A stretch of DNA of 64,000 nt from Fimbriimonadaceae bacterium. GTDB taxonomy: Bacteria > Armatimonadota > UBA10988. How positions within the stretch are numbered: position 1 is the stretch's first letter; every line of letters begins with the position of its first letter. The DNA lies in NCBI GenBank assembly GCA_020850355.1, contig JADZEX010000012.1, positions 1 through 64,000 of the forward strand, written 5' to 3'. Position numbers and translations under genes: made by a program. Positions 1-10,500 of this stretch are shown here, in pieces. The notes under the pieces were generated by a model. That model had not been told where the DNA came from, did no database searches, and saw only the letters and a list, made by a program, of their open reading frames with translations.

Positions 1-1
1 A

Positions 2-164
2 GGGGTCAGACCCGATTTCGGTGGCATGAGGGCCGGGCTGTCGATTGTCGCGGTCGCGCGTCGGCTACCGCCAAGATCGCCGCTACAGGACGAGGTCCGA
101 GCATCGCCACCGAGCCCAGGGGTATGGTATTGGGGTCTGACCCCTTTTTTAAGGGGTCAGGACC
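2..164. repeat. Short palindromic GGGGTCAGACCCC-type repeats
   Basis: A near-complete GGGGTCAGACCC lies at 2-13. Its reverse complement, the 13-base GGGGTCTGACCCC, is at 132-144, followed by six T (145-150), then a diverged direct copy GGGGTCAGGACC at 153-164. The outer copies form an inverted pair around about 118 bp that shows no convincing gene. Such palindromes often occur as REP-like or transposase-associated repeats in environmental bacterial genomes, and palindrome plus T-tract could also act as a terminator. No transposase is visible, and the left side is cut by the window edge. Confidence 0.55.
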
Positions 165-185
165 ATTTGGTGGGCGGGGTGCGGG

Positions 186-1070
186 TTAGCGGACCAGGCC
201 GAGGCGGCGGAGGGCGGTTTGGACGAGGGCTTCGACGGGGTCGCTGGTGAGGGCTTGGACGTAGGCCATGCCGCGGCCGCGGCAGAACTGGCGGAGGCCG
301 TCGCACCAGGCGGCGGCGCTACGGCGGTAGCGGCGCAGCAGGCTGTCGCTGACGGTGATCTCGCGTGCCTCGCCGGTCTCGCTGTCGATCAGTTTGAGGT
401 CGCCGGTGACTTGCGGGTTGAGCTCGTCCGGTGCCAGCACCTGCAGCGCGACGACCTCGTAGCGCCGCGCCTGCAGGGCCCGCAGGCCGGCCTGGTAGCC
501 GGCGGGGTCAAGGAAGTCGCTGACCACGACGCACAGCCCCGGCTGCGGGTGCTCGTGACCGAAGCGCGTCAGGCTGGCCGCCAGGCCGGTTCCGCCGTCG
601 GGCTGCAGGGCGGTCAGGAAGTCGAACACGCGTCCGACGTTGCCCGCGCCGCGCAGCGGCGGCAGGCCGCCCTCCAGGCCGCTGCCGAAGCTCGCCACGG
701 TGACCCGGTCGAGGCCCACCAGGCCCAGCCAGGCGAGGGCTGCGGTGAGGCGCCGGGCGTAGTCGAACTTGCTCGGATCGCCGAAAGCCATCGAGCGGCT
801 GCGGTCCAACAGGAGGTAGACTCGCAGGTCCTCCTCCTCGACGAACAGCTTGATCAGCAGGCGGTCCAATCGCCCGTAGATGTTGTGGTCGAGGTAGCGC
901 AGATCGTCGCCCGGCACGTAGTCGCGGTAGTCCGCGAACTCGATGCTGACGCCTCGCCGGGTGCTCCGCCGTTCGCCCTTGAGCGCGCCGCTGACGGCCC
1001 GCTTGCTGACCAGCTTCAGCCGTTCCAGGGCCCGCAGGAACTCGGGATCGCGCAGGTTCAAGTCCGCCAT
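186..1070 (-). CDS. DUF58 domain protein (VWA-like, MoxR-associated type)
   Basis: A 294-residue protein of the DUF58 family, whose members usually pair with MoxR AAA+ ATPases and are thought to act in cofactor insertion or complex assembly. The N-terminal part has the family pattern (GERRSTRRG, then DYRDYVPGDDLRYLD) and the centre has a von Willebrand-like metal site DRSRS. I chose the ATG at 1070 (MADLNLRDPEFL) because the ORF upstream of it is low-complexity and unlike the family. No MoxR gene lies upstream of its start; a partner could lie beyond the left edge of the window. It is divergent from the small gene at 1163. Family assignment is firm; the role is inferred. Confidence 0.9.
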   Translation of the reverse strand: MADLNLRDPEFLRALERLKLVSKRAVSGALKGERRSTRRGVSIEFADYRDYVPGDDLRYLDHNIYGRLDRLLIKLFVEEEDLRVYLLLDRSRSMAFGDPSKFDYARRLTAALAWLGLVGLDRVTVASFGSGLEGGLPPLRGAGNVGRVFDFLTALQPDGGTGLAASLTRFGHEHPQPGLCVVVSDFLDPAGYQAGLRALQARRYEVVALQVLAPDELNPQVTGDLKLIDSETGEAREITVSDSLLRRYRRSAAAWCDGLRQFCRGRGMAYVQALTSDPVEALVQTALRRLGLVR

Positions 1071-1122
1071 GGCGCTCGTCTTTCGGCCGCGGCCAGCGAC
1101 TTCCTGTCGCCTGCCCGCCGGC

Positions 1123-1151
1123 TGGTCAGGCACTGGTCGCAGTGCTATGCT
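1123..1151 (+). promoter_or_regulatory. Possible sigma70-type promoter
   Basis: TGGTCA (1123-1128) and TATGCT (1146-1151) are separated by 17 bases, 12 bases before the small zinc-ribbon gene. The -10 box is good and the -35 box weak (4 of 6). Not tested. Confidence 0.35.
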
Positions 1152-1162
1152 GACCGCGGAGC

Positions 1163-1375
1163 ATGGCGATGACCGACCGCACCTGTCGCTGTTGTGGCAA
1201 GGCCTTCCAACACCCGGCCCCGGGCGCCCTGTCCACGAAGCGCAACTGCGGCGAGTGCTGCCAGCTCCCCGAGCCGCTGCGCGAGGTGCTAGAACGGCAC
1301 CAGACCGAACTGACCCGCCTGCGCCGCGAGGTCGACCGCCTGCGCGCCGCGCACCCGCCCGAGCCGGCGGCGTAG
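1163..1375 (+). CDS. Small zinc-ribbon / coiled-coil hypothetical protein
   Basis: A 70-residue protein with two closely spaced cysteine pairs (CRCC near residue 8 and CGECC near 30), which could hold one zinc ion. It is followed by a charged, leucine-rich helix (about residues 36-60) likely to form a short coiled coil. An alternative ATG lies two codons in. The cysteine pattern and helix argue that it is coded, unlike the overlapping frames. No specific function is recognised, and there is no operon partner: the DUF58 gene is divergent and the next gene starts 171 bp on. Confidence 0.55.
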   Translation: MAMTDRTCRCCGKAFQHPAPGALSTKRNCGECCQLPEPLREVLERHQTELTRLRREVDRLRAAHPPEPAA

Positions 1376-1546
1376 ACTCCGCGGCGCAGGCCGATCGGCC
1401 CCCCACGACCCGGCCCAGCCCTTCCGGCCACCACCCGCCGCGAGCGGCCGCGAGCGGCCCTGCGAAGCCAGCCGCCCGGCAGACGATGACTCCCGGTCGA
1501 ACTCCGATCGATCCGCGCGGCGGGGTGACGGCCGAGGGCGTACTGG

Positions 1547-2005
1547 ATGCGGACAGCCTCGATGCCGCGGCGACTCGCGTTCTGGAGCACCATCGCGGTG
1601 CTGGCCGCGATCGTCGTGGTCGCGACGGTCAGCGGCGGCTGGGCCTGGCAGGCCGCCAGGCGCGCGGCGGCCGTCAAGTCGGTGCAGCAGGCCACCAGCC
1701 TGGCGGGATTCCGTGGTGCCCTGGAGGAGTTGGCGGAAGTCTCCCGCGTCGCCGGCAGCGCCGCCGACGAGGCGGCATCGGCCGGCGAGCAGGTCGCCAG
1801 CCAAGCCGATGCACTGCTGGGGATGGTGGCCACGCTGCAATGGCTGGTGCATGGGCCAGCCGTGACCGCCTCATCCGACGCGCCACCCGCCGCCGGCGCC
1901 GACGCACCGCCCCGCCTGCCGCCGCAGCCGCGCGGGCGGGAGGCCGCGATGGCCGCGTCGCCGCCTCAACCGGCGGCCACCACCGTTGACTCCGCTGGCC
2001 GCTGA
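1547..2005 (+). CDS. Single-pass membrane hypothetical protein
   Basis: A 152-residue protein with one clear membrane helix near residues 10-35 (LAFWSTIAVLAAIVVVATV). An alanine-rich region follows with heptad-like spacing (about 40-95), then a proline/alanine-rich low-complexity tail. A GAGGG lies 8 bases before the ATG. It resembles small membrane-anchored helical proteins of unknown role. It precedes the SbcC-like gene, but a separate promoter lies between them, so they need not be co-transcribed. The disordered tail makes the gene call moderate. Confidence 0.5.
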   Translation: MRTASMPRRLAFWSTIAVLAAIVVVATVSGGWAWQAARRAAAVKSVQQATSLAGFRGALEELAEVSRVAGSAADEAASAGEQVASQADALLGMVATLQWLVHGPAVTASSDAPPAAGADAPPRLPPQPRGREAAMAASPPQPAATTVDSAGR

Positions 2006-2015
2006 GGGCTATGCT
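1986..2015 (+). promoter_or_regulatory. Sigma70-type promoter for the SbcC-like gene
   Basis: TTGACT (1986-1991) and TATGCT (2010-2015) with an 18-base spacer. The expected start of transcription is about 10 bases before the GTG at 2033, so the mRNA leader would be very short. Confidence 0.5.
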
Positions 2016-2032
2016 GCGGGCGAGGTCGCCGC

Positions 2033-5000
2033 GTGGTTCCCCTCCGGTTGCAGCTCCAGAACTTCCTCAGCTACGGCGAAGACGTGCCGCCGCTGGAGCT
2101 GGCTGGCCTCGGCACCGTCTGCCTCTCGGGTGCCAACGGCCATGGCAAATCGGCATTGCTGGAGGCCATCGGCTGGGCCCTGTGGGGTGAAGCCCGCAAA
2201 GGCCTGGGGCCGGGCCGGGGGCAGGCAGGCCTGGTCCGCCAGGGCCGCAGCGAGCTCTGGGTGGTGCTCGATTTCGAGCACGAGGGGCGCCGCTACCGGG
2301 TCCGGCGGGCCTGGCGAGCGGGCGCCCGGGGCGGCAAGCAGGAGCTCGACCTGCTGCTCTGGGACCCGGCGGCCGACGTCTATCGCAACCTGACCTGCCC
2401 GACCATCGCCGCCACCGAGCAGCGGATCCGCGACGAGATCCGGATGGACTGGGACACCTTCGTCAACAGCGCCTACCTGATGCAGGGCCGCGCCAACGAG
2501 TTCAGCATGCGGCGGCCGGCCGAGCGGAAGCAGATCCTGGGGGAGATTCTTGGCCTCAGCCGGTACGACCAACTGCGCGACCTGGCGCGCCGCAAGGCGT
2601 CGGAGGCGGACCAGGAAGTGACCGCCACCGAACGCCAGGCGGCGGCTCTGGAAGCCGATCTGGCCGGTGCCGAGGCGACCCGCACGGCCTGGCAGGAGGC
2701 GCAACAGCAGAGCCAACAGGCCAGCGACGCGGCGTCCGCCGCGGAGCAGGTGATCGCCGCGCTGCGGGAGCAGGTCGCGGCCGACGAGCAACAGCGGGTG
2801 CTGCTGCAGGCCTGGGAGCAGCAGCAGCGCCAGGCCGACGAAGCCCTGGCCGATTTGCACCGGGCGGTCCAGGAGGCCCAGGCGGCGGTCGCCGACGCGG
2901 GGCGCCTGGCCGACGACCGCGAGCGCGTGCGGCGCTGTTGCGAACGGCTGGCCGACCTCGAAGCGCGGAGCGCCGAACTGACCGCCCAAGGGGAGCAGCG
3001 CCGCCACTTGCAGGCGGAGCAACACCGCCTGCAGACCGATTTGCGGTCGCTCGAGCGCGACCACGACGGTGAGGTGCGACGGGGCACCGCGGACCTGGAG
3101 CGGCTGCTGGCGCAACGCGCCCAGACCGACGAGGTGCTCGGCCGGCGGGAGCGGATCCGGCAGCAGTTGGCGGCCCGCCAGACCGCCCGCGAGCGGCTGC
3201 GGCTGGCCGAGCAGCAAGAGGGCCGGTGGCGAGCGCTGCAAGAGCACCTGCAGGCCGTCGAGCGGCGGGTCGAGAAGGCCCGCACCGAGCTGGAGACCGA
3301 GCAACGCCAGGCCGCCGAGCGGGTGCGCGTGTTACGGCCTCAGGCGGCGGCCGAAGCGGACCTGCGGGCTCGCGCGGCGGCCTTGCAGGAGGCTCTCGCA
3401 GCGGCCGCCGCGGCGGGCGAGCAGGCGCTCCAACTCGAGGCCCGGCGGGTCGAGCTGACGGTCCGCTTCCAGCGCCTGAAGGCGATCGACGAGCAGCTCC
3501 AGGCCCGCCGCGACGAGCTGCGGGAGCACGCCGCCATCCTGGCCCGCGGCGGCGGCGTCTGCCCGGTCTGCGGGACGCAACTGACGCCGGGCCGACAGGC
3601 CGCGGTCAGTGGCGACTACGACGCCCGCGTCGGCGAGTTGCAGGACGAGGCGAACGCCAACCGCACCGCCGGGCGGGAGCTCAAGCGCGAGGTGGCTGGG
3701 CTCGAAGCGCAGCTTGCCGAGTTGCAGTCACAGGCCAGCGCAACCACCCGCCTGAGCCGCGAGGGCGGGGAGCTCGAGCGTCAGATCAGCGCTGCGCAGC
3801 AGGCGGCCGCTGAGGCGGCGCAGTGGGACGAGCGGAGTCGCGACCTGAAGTCCAAGCTGGCCGCCGGCGACTACGGCGGAGACGACTTGCAGACGTTGCG
3901 GCGCCTGCGCCGCGAGCTGGGCGAACTGGACTACCACCCGGACCAACTGGCCGAGCTGCGGCGGGCGGTCGACCGGGACCCCCAGATCGACCGCGACGGC
4001 CTGCGCTTGGAGCAGGCCGAGGAGGACCATCGGCGGCTCAGCGCCGAACTGCCGGCGCTCCGGTCGCGCCTCGCCGAACTCCACAGCACTCGCCGTGACG
4101 GCTTGCTGGGGGCGGCCGAGCGCGCTCTGTTGGCGCAGGTCGAGACCGCGCTGGAGAGTTTGCCGGACCAGACCGGCGAACTCGCCGCGTTGCAGCGCGA
4201 ACTCCGCGAGCTGCGCGGCGCGCCGGCGCTGCTGGAGCAGTGCGAGGCCGCGGCGGCGCGGCTGCCGAGCGAGCAACAGCGGCTCGCCGAGCTGCGCCAG
4301 AAGGTGGCCGAACGCGACCTGGCGCAGCGCGAGCTGACGGTGCAGATCGACCAGGGCCGCGGCCAACTGCTCGACCGCGAGGCGCTGCGGCGCGACCTCA
4401 GCGCCGCCGCGGCGGTCCTGGACGAGACCCGCGGCCGGGCGCACCGCTGGCTGGCCGAGACCGGCCGCCTGCAGGAAGCCGTGACCCGCCAGCAACGCCA
4501 GGCTAGCGAGTTGGCCGAGCTCACCGCCCGGCTGGGAGAGCTTCGCCAGCGGCGCGACATCCAACTGCACCTGGTGACCGCGTTTGGTCGCGACGGGATT
4601 CCCGCGCTGATCATCGAAAACGCCGTCCCCGAGATCGAGGCGGCGGCCAACGAGGTGCTGGCGCTGCTCTCGGGCGGTCGCCTGTTCCTGCAGATCCGCC
4701 TCCAGAAGCCACTCGTTGCGGGCGGCGAGCGGGAAACGCTGGAGATCGACATCAGCGACGAGTTGGGCACCCGCAGCTACGAGAACTACAGCGGCGGCGA
4801 GGCCTTCCGGGTCGACTTCGCGCTCCGGCTGGCGCTCAGTCGTCTGCTGGTCGGCCGGGCCGGCGCACGTCTCCGCACACTGATCATCGACGAGGGCTTC
4901 GGGACGCAGGATGAAGACGGCATCGAGCAACTCGTCGAAGCCATCCAGGCCATCTCGGGCACCTTTGACCTGGTCCTCGTGGTGACCCACCTGGCAGCCC

Positions 5001-5086
5001 TCAAGGACCGCTTCCCGACCCGTATCGAGGTCTTCAAAGAGGCCGAGCGTGGCTCAACCTTCAGCATCGTGCGCGAAGCCGGCTGA
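2033..5086 (+). CDS. sbcC: SbcC/Rad50-like AAA ATPase
   Basis: A 1017-residue SMC-like ATPase of the SbcC/Rad50 family, which with the nuclease SbcD trims DNA hairpins and ends. Visible parts: N-terminal Walker A GANGHGKS (about residue 34); long glutamine/glutamate-rich coiled coil; zinc hook CPVC (about 510) at the coil midpoint; second coil; ABC signature YSGGEAFR (about 918) and Walker B LIIDEGFGTQD (about 949). Domain order and length match the family. The start is a GTG with GAGG upstream. No sbcD gene is adjacent on either side, which is unusual because the two are normally an operon. The M20 peptidase gene follows directly and may share the transcript. Confidence 0.92.
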   Translation: MVPLRLQLQNFLSYGEDVPPLELAGLGTVCLSGANGHGKSALLEAIGWALWGEARKGLGPGRGQAGLVRQGRSELWVVLDFEHEGRRYRVRRAWRAGARGGKQELDLLLWDPAADVYRNLTCPTIAATEQRIRDEIRMDWDTFVNSAYLMQGRANEFSMRRPAERKQILGEILGLSRYDQLRDLARRKASEADQEVTATERQAAALEADLAGAEATRTAWQEAQQQSQQASDAASAAEQVIAALREQVAADEQQRVLLQAWEQQQRQADEALADLHRAVQEAQAAVADAGRLADDRERVRRCCERLADLEARSAELTAQGEQRRHLQAEQHRLQTDLRSLERDHDGEVRRGTADLERLLAQRAQTDEVLGRRERIRQQLAARQTARERLRLAEQQEGRWRALQEHLQAVERRVEKARTELETEQRQAAERVRVLRPQAAAEADLRARAAALQEALAAAAAAGEQALQLEARRVELTVRFQRLKAIDEQLQARRDELREHAAILARGGGVCPVCGTQLTPGRQAAVSGDYDARVGELQDEANANRTAGRELKREVAGLEAQLAELQSQASATTRLSREGGELERQISAAQQAAAEAAQWDERSRDLKSKLAAGDYGGDDLQTLRRLRRELGELDYHPDQLAELRRAVDRDPQIDRDGLRLEQAEEDHRRLSAELPALRSRLAELHSTRRDGLLGAAERALLAQVETALESLPDQTGELAALQRELRELRGAPALLEQCEAAAARLPSEQQRLAELRQKVAERDLAQRELTVQIDQGRGQLLDREALRRDLSAAAAVLDETRGRAHRWLAETGRLQEAVTRQQRQASELAELTARLGELRQRRDIQLHLVTAFGRDGIPALIIENAVPEIEAAANEVLALLSGGRLFLQIRLQKPLVAGGERETLEIDISDELGTRSYENYSGGEAFRVDFALRLALSRLLVGRAGARLRTLIIDEGFGTQDEDGIEQLVEAIQAISGTFDLVLVVTHLAALKDRFPTRIEVFKEAERGSTFSIVREAG

Positions 5087-5132
5087 AGGACTCGCGCGGC
5101 GGGGGGCCAAGCGACGCAGTGGGAGCAACGCC

Positions 5133-6305
5133 TTGCAGTGGCTGACCCCGGCCCGTCATCAGGCCGCCGTGGAGTTGTTGGCCGACCTGGTCCGGATCCC
5201 TAGCATTTCGGTCAGTGCCGAGGCGCTGCCACGCGCCGAAGAGGCGGTCGCCGCCTACCTCGTCCCCCGCTTGACCGCGCTCGGCATGACGCTGCAGCGC
5301 CACCCCGTCGCCCCGGGTCGCGACAACCTGCTGGCCCGCTGGGACGGCCCTCCCGGCCACCGGCCGCTGACCCTCGAAGCGCACATGGACACCGTCGGGA
5401 CCGCCGAGATGAGCATCCCGCCACACGGCGCCGAGGTCCGCGACGGCGCGCTCTGGGGGCGCGGGGCCTGCGACACCAAGGGCAGCCTGGCGGCCTTCCT
5501 GGCGGCCCTCGAGATCGCCCGGGCCGAAGGCTGGCGGTTCGACCGGCCGGTCCAGTTCGTCGCCGCGATGGGTGAGGAGAGCGGCTGCCAGGGCGCCTAC
5601 GCGCTGGCGGCGGCGGGCGTCGAGTTAGGCTGGGTGGTGGTCGGCGAGCCGACCGGATGCGAAGTGGTCGTCGGCCACAAGGGCTGCGTCTGGCTGGAGG
5701 TCACCGCCACCGGCTACAGCGCCCACGGCTCGACGCCCGAGGCCGGCGACAACGCCGTCTACCGCATCGGCCGCGTGCTGGCCTGGATGCAGCAGCACTG
5801 GATCCCCGGTCTGCGCGCGCGGCAAGACCCGCTGCTGAGCCATCCGACCGCCAACGTCGGCGTGATTCAGGGCGGCGAGATCGTCAATGCCGTACCGGCG
5901 CGCTGTCGGATCGAGGTCGACCACCGCTTCCTGCCGCAGGATCCCATCGAGCAGGTCGTCGGCAGCTTCGAAGACGCACTCCACGCCGCCCTGCCCGACG
6001 ACGCGCCGAAGCTGACCGTCGCCGTCCGCGGCGGGCCTTACCCTGGCTTCGCCTCGTCCCCCGACGGTGAGTTCGCCAGCCGGCTGCGCACGGCGGTGCA
6101 GTCCGCCGGCGGCGTCGGCAGTGCGACGGGGGTCAGCTACTTCACCGACGCCGGCCCGTACCACGCTGCTGGGCAGGAAGCGCTGGTCTTCGGTCCCGGC
6201 GACATCCGCCTGGCCCACGGTCCGGCCGAGCACCTGCCACTGACTGAGTTGTACCGCGCCACCGCCAGCATCGTGGCCTTGCTGGCCGGGCTGCGCGTCG
6301 CCTGA
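5133..6305 (+). CDS. M20-family metallopeptidase (ArgE/DapE/ACY1 type)
   Basis: A dinuclear zinc amidohydrolase of the M20 family, which removes acyl groups or splits small peptides (acetylornithine deacetylase and DapE are relatives). Metal and catalytic motifs are all present: [17 protein letters not shown], the GEES pair, GEPTG, and a late HGPAEHLP histidine. The dimerisation lid lies between. I placed the start at the TTG at 5133, which has GGGAG 7 bases upstream and begins just before the family's usual N-terminus. A longer GTG start at 5049 would overlap sbcC by 38 bases and add 28 atypical residues. The substrate cannot be decided from sequence alone. The next gene, gdhA, starts 16 bases on, suggesting an operon in amino-acid metabolism. 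Confidence 0.88.
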   Translation: MQWLTPARHQAAVELLADLVRIPSISVSAEALPRAEEAVAAYLVPRLTALGMTLQRHPVAPGRDNLLARWDGPPGHRPLTLEAHMDTVGTAEMSIPPHGAEVRDGALWGRGACDTKGSLAAFLAALEIARAEGWRFDRPVQFVAAMGEESGCQGAYALAAAGVELGWVVVGEPTGCEVVVGHKGCVWLEVTATGYSAHGSTPEAGDNAVYRIGRVLAWMQQHWIPGLRARQDPLLSHPTANVGVIQGGEIVNAVPARCRIEVDHRFLPQDPIEQVVGSFEDALHAALPDDAPKLTVAVRGGPYPGFASSPDGEFASRLRTAVQSAGGVGSATGVSYFTDAGPYHAAGQEALVFGPGDIRLAHGPAEHLPLTELYRATASIVALLAGLRVA

Positions 6306-6321
6306 AGAGCAGAGGTGGACG

Positions 6322-7593
6322 ATGAGCGACACGTCCCCGTCGCAGGGGTTGTTCGACGATGCAATCTCCCGGCTCGACCTGGCCTTTCCCTATGCCGACA
6401 TTGGTGAAGAGGCGCTGGCCAAACTGAAGAAGCCGAAGGAGATCCTGGAAGTGGCCATCCCGGTGCGCCACGATGATGGTCGGCTGGAGGTCTACACCGG
6501 CTATCGCGTGCGGCACGATGATACCCGTGGACCGACCAAGGGTGGCATCCGGTTTCATCCCAGTGTCTGCCTCGATGAGGTCAAGGCGCTGGCCTTCTGG
6601 ATGACCTGCAAGTGTGCCTGTGTCGACCTGCCCTTCGGCGGCGGCAAGGGTGGGGTGGTGGTCGATCCGACACAGCTCAGTCTGTTTGAGATCGAGCGCC
6701 TCAGTCGGGGCTATATCGACGCCATCGCCGACTTCATCGGTCCCGACCGCGACATTCCCGCGCCGGACGTCTACACCAACGCCACCATCATGGGCTGGAT
6801 GGCCGACCAGTATGCCATCATCAAGCGCGTCAAGGCGCCGGCGGTGATCACCGGCAAGCCGCTGGCGCTCGGCGGGAGCCTCGGCCGCGAGGACGCCACG
6901 GCGCGGGGCGGGGTCTACATTCTGCAGGAAGTCGCCAAGGACATGGTCTGGGACTACGGCGAGGTCACGGTGGCGGTGCAGGGCTTCGGCAATGTCGGCT
7001 CCCACGCGGCGCGGCTGCTGGCAGCCGAGGGCTTCCGGGTGGTCGCCGTCAGCGACGTCTCGGGCGGCTGCTACAACCCGCAGGGCGTCGATGTCGCCGC
7101 CGCGTTGGAGCATGTCAAAGCCAGCGGCAGCTTGCGCGGCCTGCCAAACTCCGAGCCGATCAGCAACGCCGACCTGCTGGAACTGCCCGTCACGGTGCTC
7201 GTGCCGGCCGCCCTGGAGCGCGTGATCACCCACGCCAACGTCGACCGGATCCGCGCCAAGGTGGTCTGCGAACTGGCCAACGGTCCCATTTCGGCCCATG
7301 CCGACGAAGGGTTGCGGCAGCGCGGCACGATGGTGATCCCCGACATTCTGGCCAATGCCGGCGGCGTCACCGTGAGCTACTACGAGTGGGTCCAGAACAA
7401 GGCCGGCCTGTACTGGCCGCTGGGCGAAGTCCACGGCCGGCTGCGCCGTACGATGACCGAGGAGTACCGCCGCATCCGGCAGCTCAGCACCGACCACCGG
7501 ATCGGCATGCGCATCGCCGCCTACGCTCACGCCCTCCGCCGCATGGGCCGCGCGGTCGAGGCCGGCGGGACCAGGGCGATGTATACGGGATGA
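6322..7593 (+). CDS. gdhA: Glu/Leu/Phe/Val dehydrogenase (glutamate dehydrogenase)
   Basis: A 423-residue cytoplasmic NAD(P)-dependent amino-acid dehydrogenase. It most likely interconverts glutamate with 2-oxoglutarate and ammonia. It has the substrate-domain motif [12 protein letters not shown], the catalytic lysine in [18 protein letters not shown], and the Rossmann motif VQGFGNVGS. Length is normal for hexameric enzymes. The start ATG follows AGAGGTGG. It probably forms an operon with the M20 peptidase upstream. Its TGA overlaps the ATG of the following giant exported protein (ATGA), so translation may be coupled although the functions look unrelated. Cofactor choice cannot be told by eye. 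Confidence 0.95.
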   Translation: MSDTSPSQGLFDDAISRLDLAFPYADIGEEALAKLKKPKEILEVAIPVRHDDGRLEVYTGYRVRHDDTRGPTKGGIRFHPSVCLDEVKALAFWMTCKCACVDLPFGGGKGGVVVDPTQLSLFEIERLSRGYIDAIADFIGPDRDIPAPDVYTNATIMGWMADQYAIIKRVKAPAVITGKPLALGGSLGREDATARGGVYILQEVAKDMVWDYGEVTVAVQGFGNVGSHAARLLAAEGFRVVAVSDVSGGCYNPQGVDVAAALEHVKASGSLRGLPNSEPISNADLLELPVTVLVPAALERVITHANVDRIRAKVVCELANGPISAHADEGLRQRGTMVIPDILANAGGVTVSYYEWVQNKAGLYWPLGEVHGRLRRTMTEEYRRIRQLSTDHRIGMRIAAYAHALRRMGRAVEAGGTRAMYTG

Positions 7594-10500
7594 GGGGGGC
7601 ACTGGGGCTGCTGGTGCTGGTCGCCGTGGCGCTGGCCGGTCCGGCTGCCGGGGCAGTCGTCTGGAGTGACGAGCCGCTGCCGGCGAGTTGGGTGCTGCGG
7701 GCGACCGTCGCGGCTGGTCAGCGCCTGCTGTTGGAGGCCACCGACCAAGGCACTGGACTGGTCCTGCAGTTCGGCAGCCACGGTCTGGTCGCCAGTCGCC
7801 GGGCGGCCGGCCGTGAGACCCGTCTCGCCGCCGCCGCGGCACGCTTGCCTGGGCCGGGCCCGGTGCTGCTGAGTCGCAGCGCATCCCACCTCGCCGTGTC
7901 GGTCGGCGGCGCAACGGTTCTGCGCCTGCGTCCGCCGCCGGCGGCGGGAGCGCGCTGGGGCTGGCTCGACCCGCCGGCCGGACGGGCTCCGGAGGCGCTG
8001 CTGCAGCCGACCGAAGCTGTCTGGTTCAGCGACGACTTCATGCGCCAGTCCGAGCAGCGCTCGGTCTGGCAGACTGTGGCGGGCGACTGGACCGTCTCGC
8101 AGTTGGCCGGCGCCCGGTACAGCGCCAACGCGTTTCGGCTGGTCGGCCGGGCACCGTCCGACCGGCCCGCACTCACGGCTGCCGGCGAGTGGTTCTGGGA
8201 TGACCTCACCATCGAGGCGAGCGTGCAGTGCGGCGGCAGCGGCGGTGGGGTAGCCCTGGGCTGTCGGTCCGGAGGCGCGCCAGCAGTCCTGGAGTATCAG
8301 GCCCCGCCGGCCGGCCCGCGACTGCGCCTGCTGCGATTCCGCGCCGGACGGGCCGAGGTGCTGGCCAGCCGGGCGTGGTACGCCAAGCCGGGCGACTGGC
8401 ACCGCTTCGCGCTGAGCGGCGTCGCCGGCCGGCTGGTGGCGGCAGTCGACGGCTGTGAGTTGCTGCAGGCCGCGAGCCCGGAGCTGGCGCCTGGGTCGAT
8501 CGGGCTCTGGGTGCCGCCACGTGGCGTGGCGTCCTTCGACGATGTGCTGGTCTACAGCGGCGACCGACTGCCGCGGCGGCCAGTGACGCTGGGCTCGACG
8601 GCCGGCGAGGCCCCGGCGGAGTCCTTCGCCAGCGACCAGTACATGCGCGAGTGGGCCGATGAACGTGACCAGTGGCTGCCGCACGGTGGCGGGGTGTGGC
8701 ACGCGGGGCGCTTCTGGGGCGACGTGGCGGTGCACTGGCTGGCCCCCGCCGCCGGGCTCCAGGAACCCGCCGAGCTGCACTTGCAGGCCGCGCCCGGCCC
8801 TGCTGCTGCGACCTCTGGCCGCGGCCAGCACCTCGCCCTGCTCCCACAGGCCGGTGGGGCGGTGCGAGTCGAGCTGCGCGACGGCAACCGCCTCGCGGCG
8901 GCCAAGGCCGTGCCGCCCGGGTCGGGCCGCCAGCGCTGGGAACTGCGTCGCCGGGGGGCCCTGGTCAGCGTGCTCTGCGACGACCAGGAGTTGCTCCAAG
9001 CGTCGACCACCCAGGCGGCCGAGGGGCAGATCGGCTTGACGGCCGCCAGCGCGACCGCCCAGACCGGCGCGCTGACCATCGTGGCCCAGCAGGTCCTCGA
9101 CGAGACCTTCGCCGCGGCGCCGGCCGACTGGACCATCGGCTCGGGGCACTGGGGAGTCAGCAACCGCTGGGCCTGTACGCCGCGCTGGTCCTGGCTCCAG
9201 GGACGTTCCCGTGGGCTGGCGTCCATCTGGACCCGCCGCCAGTTCGGCGGGGACCTGGTCGCCGAGTGCTATGTGGGCATTCCGATGGACCAGCCCTGGG
9301 CCCCGTTCTACCAGCACCCCGGCAACCTGGCCCTGACCATCGCCAGCGCCAAGGGTGCCCCCGACAGCGGTTACACCTTCGTCTTCGCCGGCTGGGGCAA
9401 CACCGCCAGCGGGCTGTTCCGTAACGGCGAGTTGGTGCAGCGCGTCGCCGGAGCCGGGGTGCCCGACATCCTCGACGCCCTGGGCGGCGACCTGGGCCGG
9501 GCCGAGGCGCACAAGCTGCACAACGAGTGGTGGCACCTGCGGGCGGAGCGCCAAGGGACGATCGTCCGCCTGACCGTCGACGGCCGGCCCGTCCTGCAGT
9601 ACGACGACCCGCAGCCGCTACCAGGTGGATGCCTCGGCATCTGGACCATCGACCAGGCGATCACCGTCGCGCGCACCCGCGTCTACTACCAGGCAGCCAG
9701 CCAGCCGGTGCCGTCGCTCGACCGGCCGCCAGCGGCCGCGCTGCCGCCGCCGCTGCCGTTCCGGGCAAGCGGGCCGCCGCGCTGGGTCAGCAGCTTCGAA
9801 AGCGGGTTGGACGGCTGGCAGGCGGGCGGACCGGATGGCGGCCGTCTGAGCGTCGTCGCGCGCCCGGCGCCGGTCGGCGGGACCTGCCTCGCAGTCAGCC
9901 GTTGCGCGCCCGGCGACGCCTTTGAGGTGCGCCGGTCCGGCCTGCGAGTGCCGGTTGGTGCGCTGGCCTTCGACTACTGCCTGCCGCCCGCGGCGCGCCT
10001 GGATCTGTTCGTCGAGATTGCCGGCCGCGGCGGTCGGGTGCGCCTGACCGGGCCGCCCGAGCCACCACCAGGTTGCCTCGATCTCGGGTCGGTCACCGAC
10101 TTGCGGGCCGATGGGGCCTGGCACACCGCGGTGCTGGATCTGCTGGGTCGGTGGCGCGCTGCCCAGCCTGAGGCGCCGGTCGGCCAGGTCGAACAGCTCT
10201 GCTTCAGCAGCGCAGCGGTGGCCGCATACGAGCGCTACGGGCTGGGGGGTAACCCGCTCGGGCTGACCTGGCAGCTCGACAACCTGGCGCTCGGGCCGGC
10301 CACCGACCGGGCAGTGACTTACACGGTGACGCCGGCCGGCCGGGTGGTCGCTCCCGGAGCCACCGTGCGCCGCGCGTCCGCCGGCCTGGTGGTCCAGCCG
10401 CAGCGCAGTGGACCGCTGGTGGTGCGGTTGACGGCCGGCCACGCCACGGCCCAGGATGTGCTGCTGGCCGACCTGGCACCGCCAGCGCTGCGGCTCTTGA

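Noticed and set aside
26-250. 74-codon frame at the left edge
   Set aside because: Glycine/arginine-rich, overlaps the palindromic repeats and the DUF58 3' end; no family pattern.
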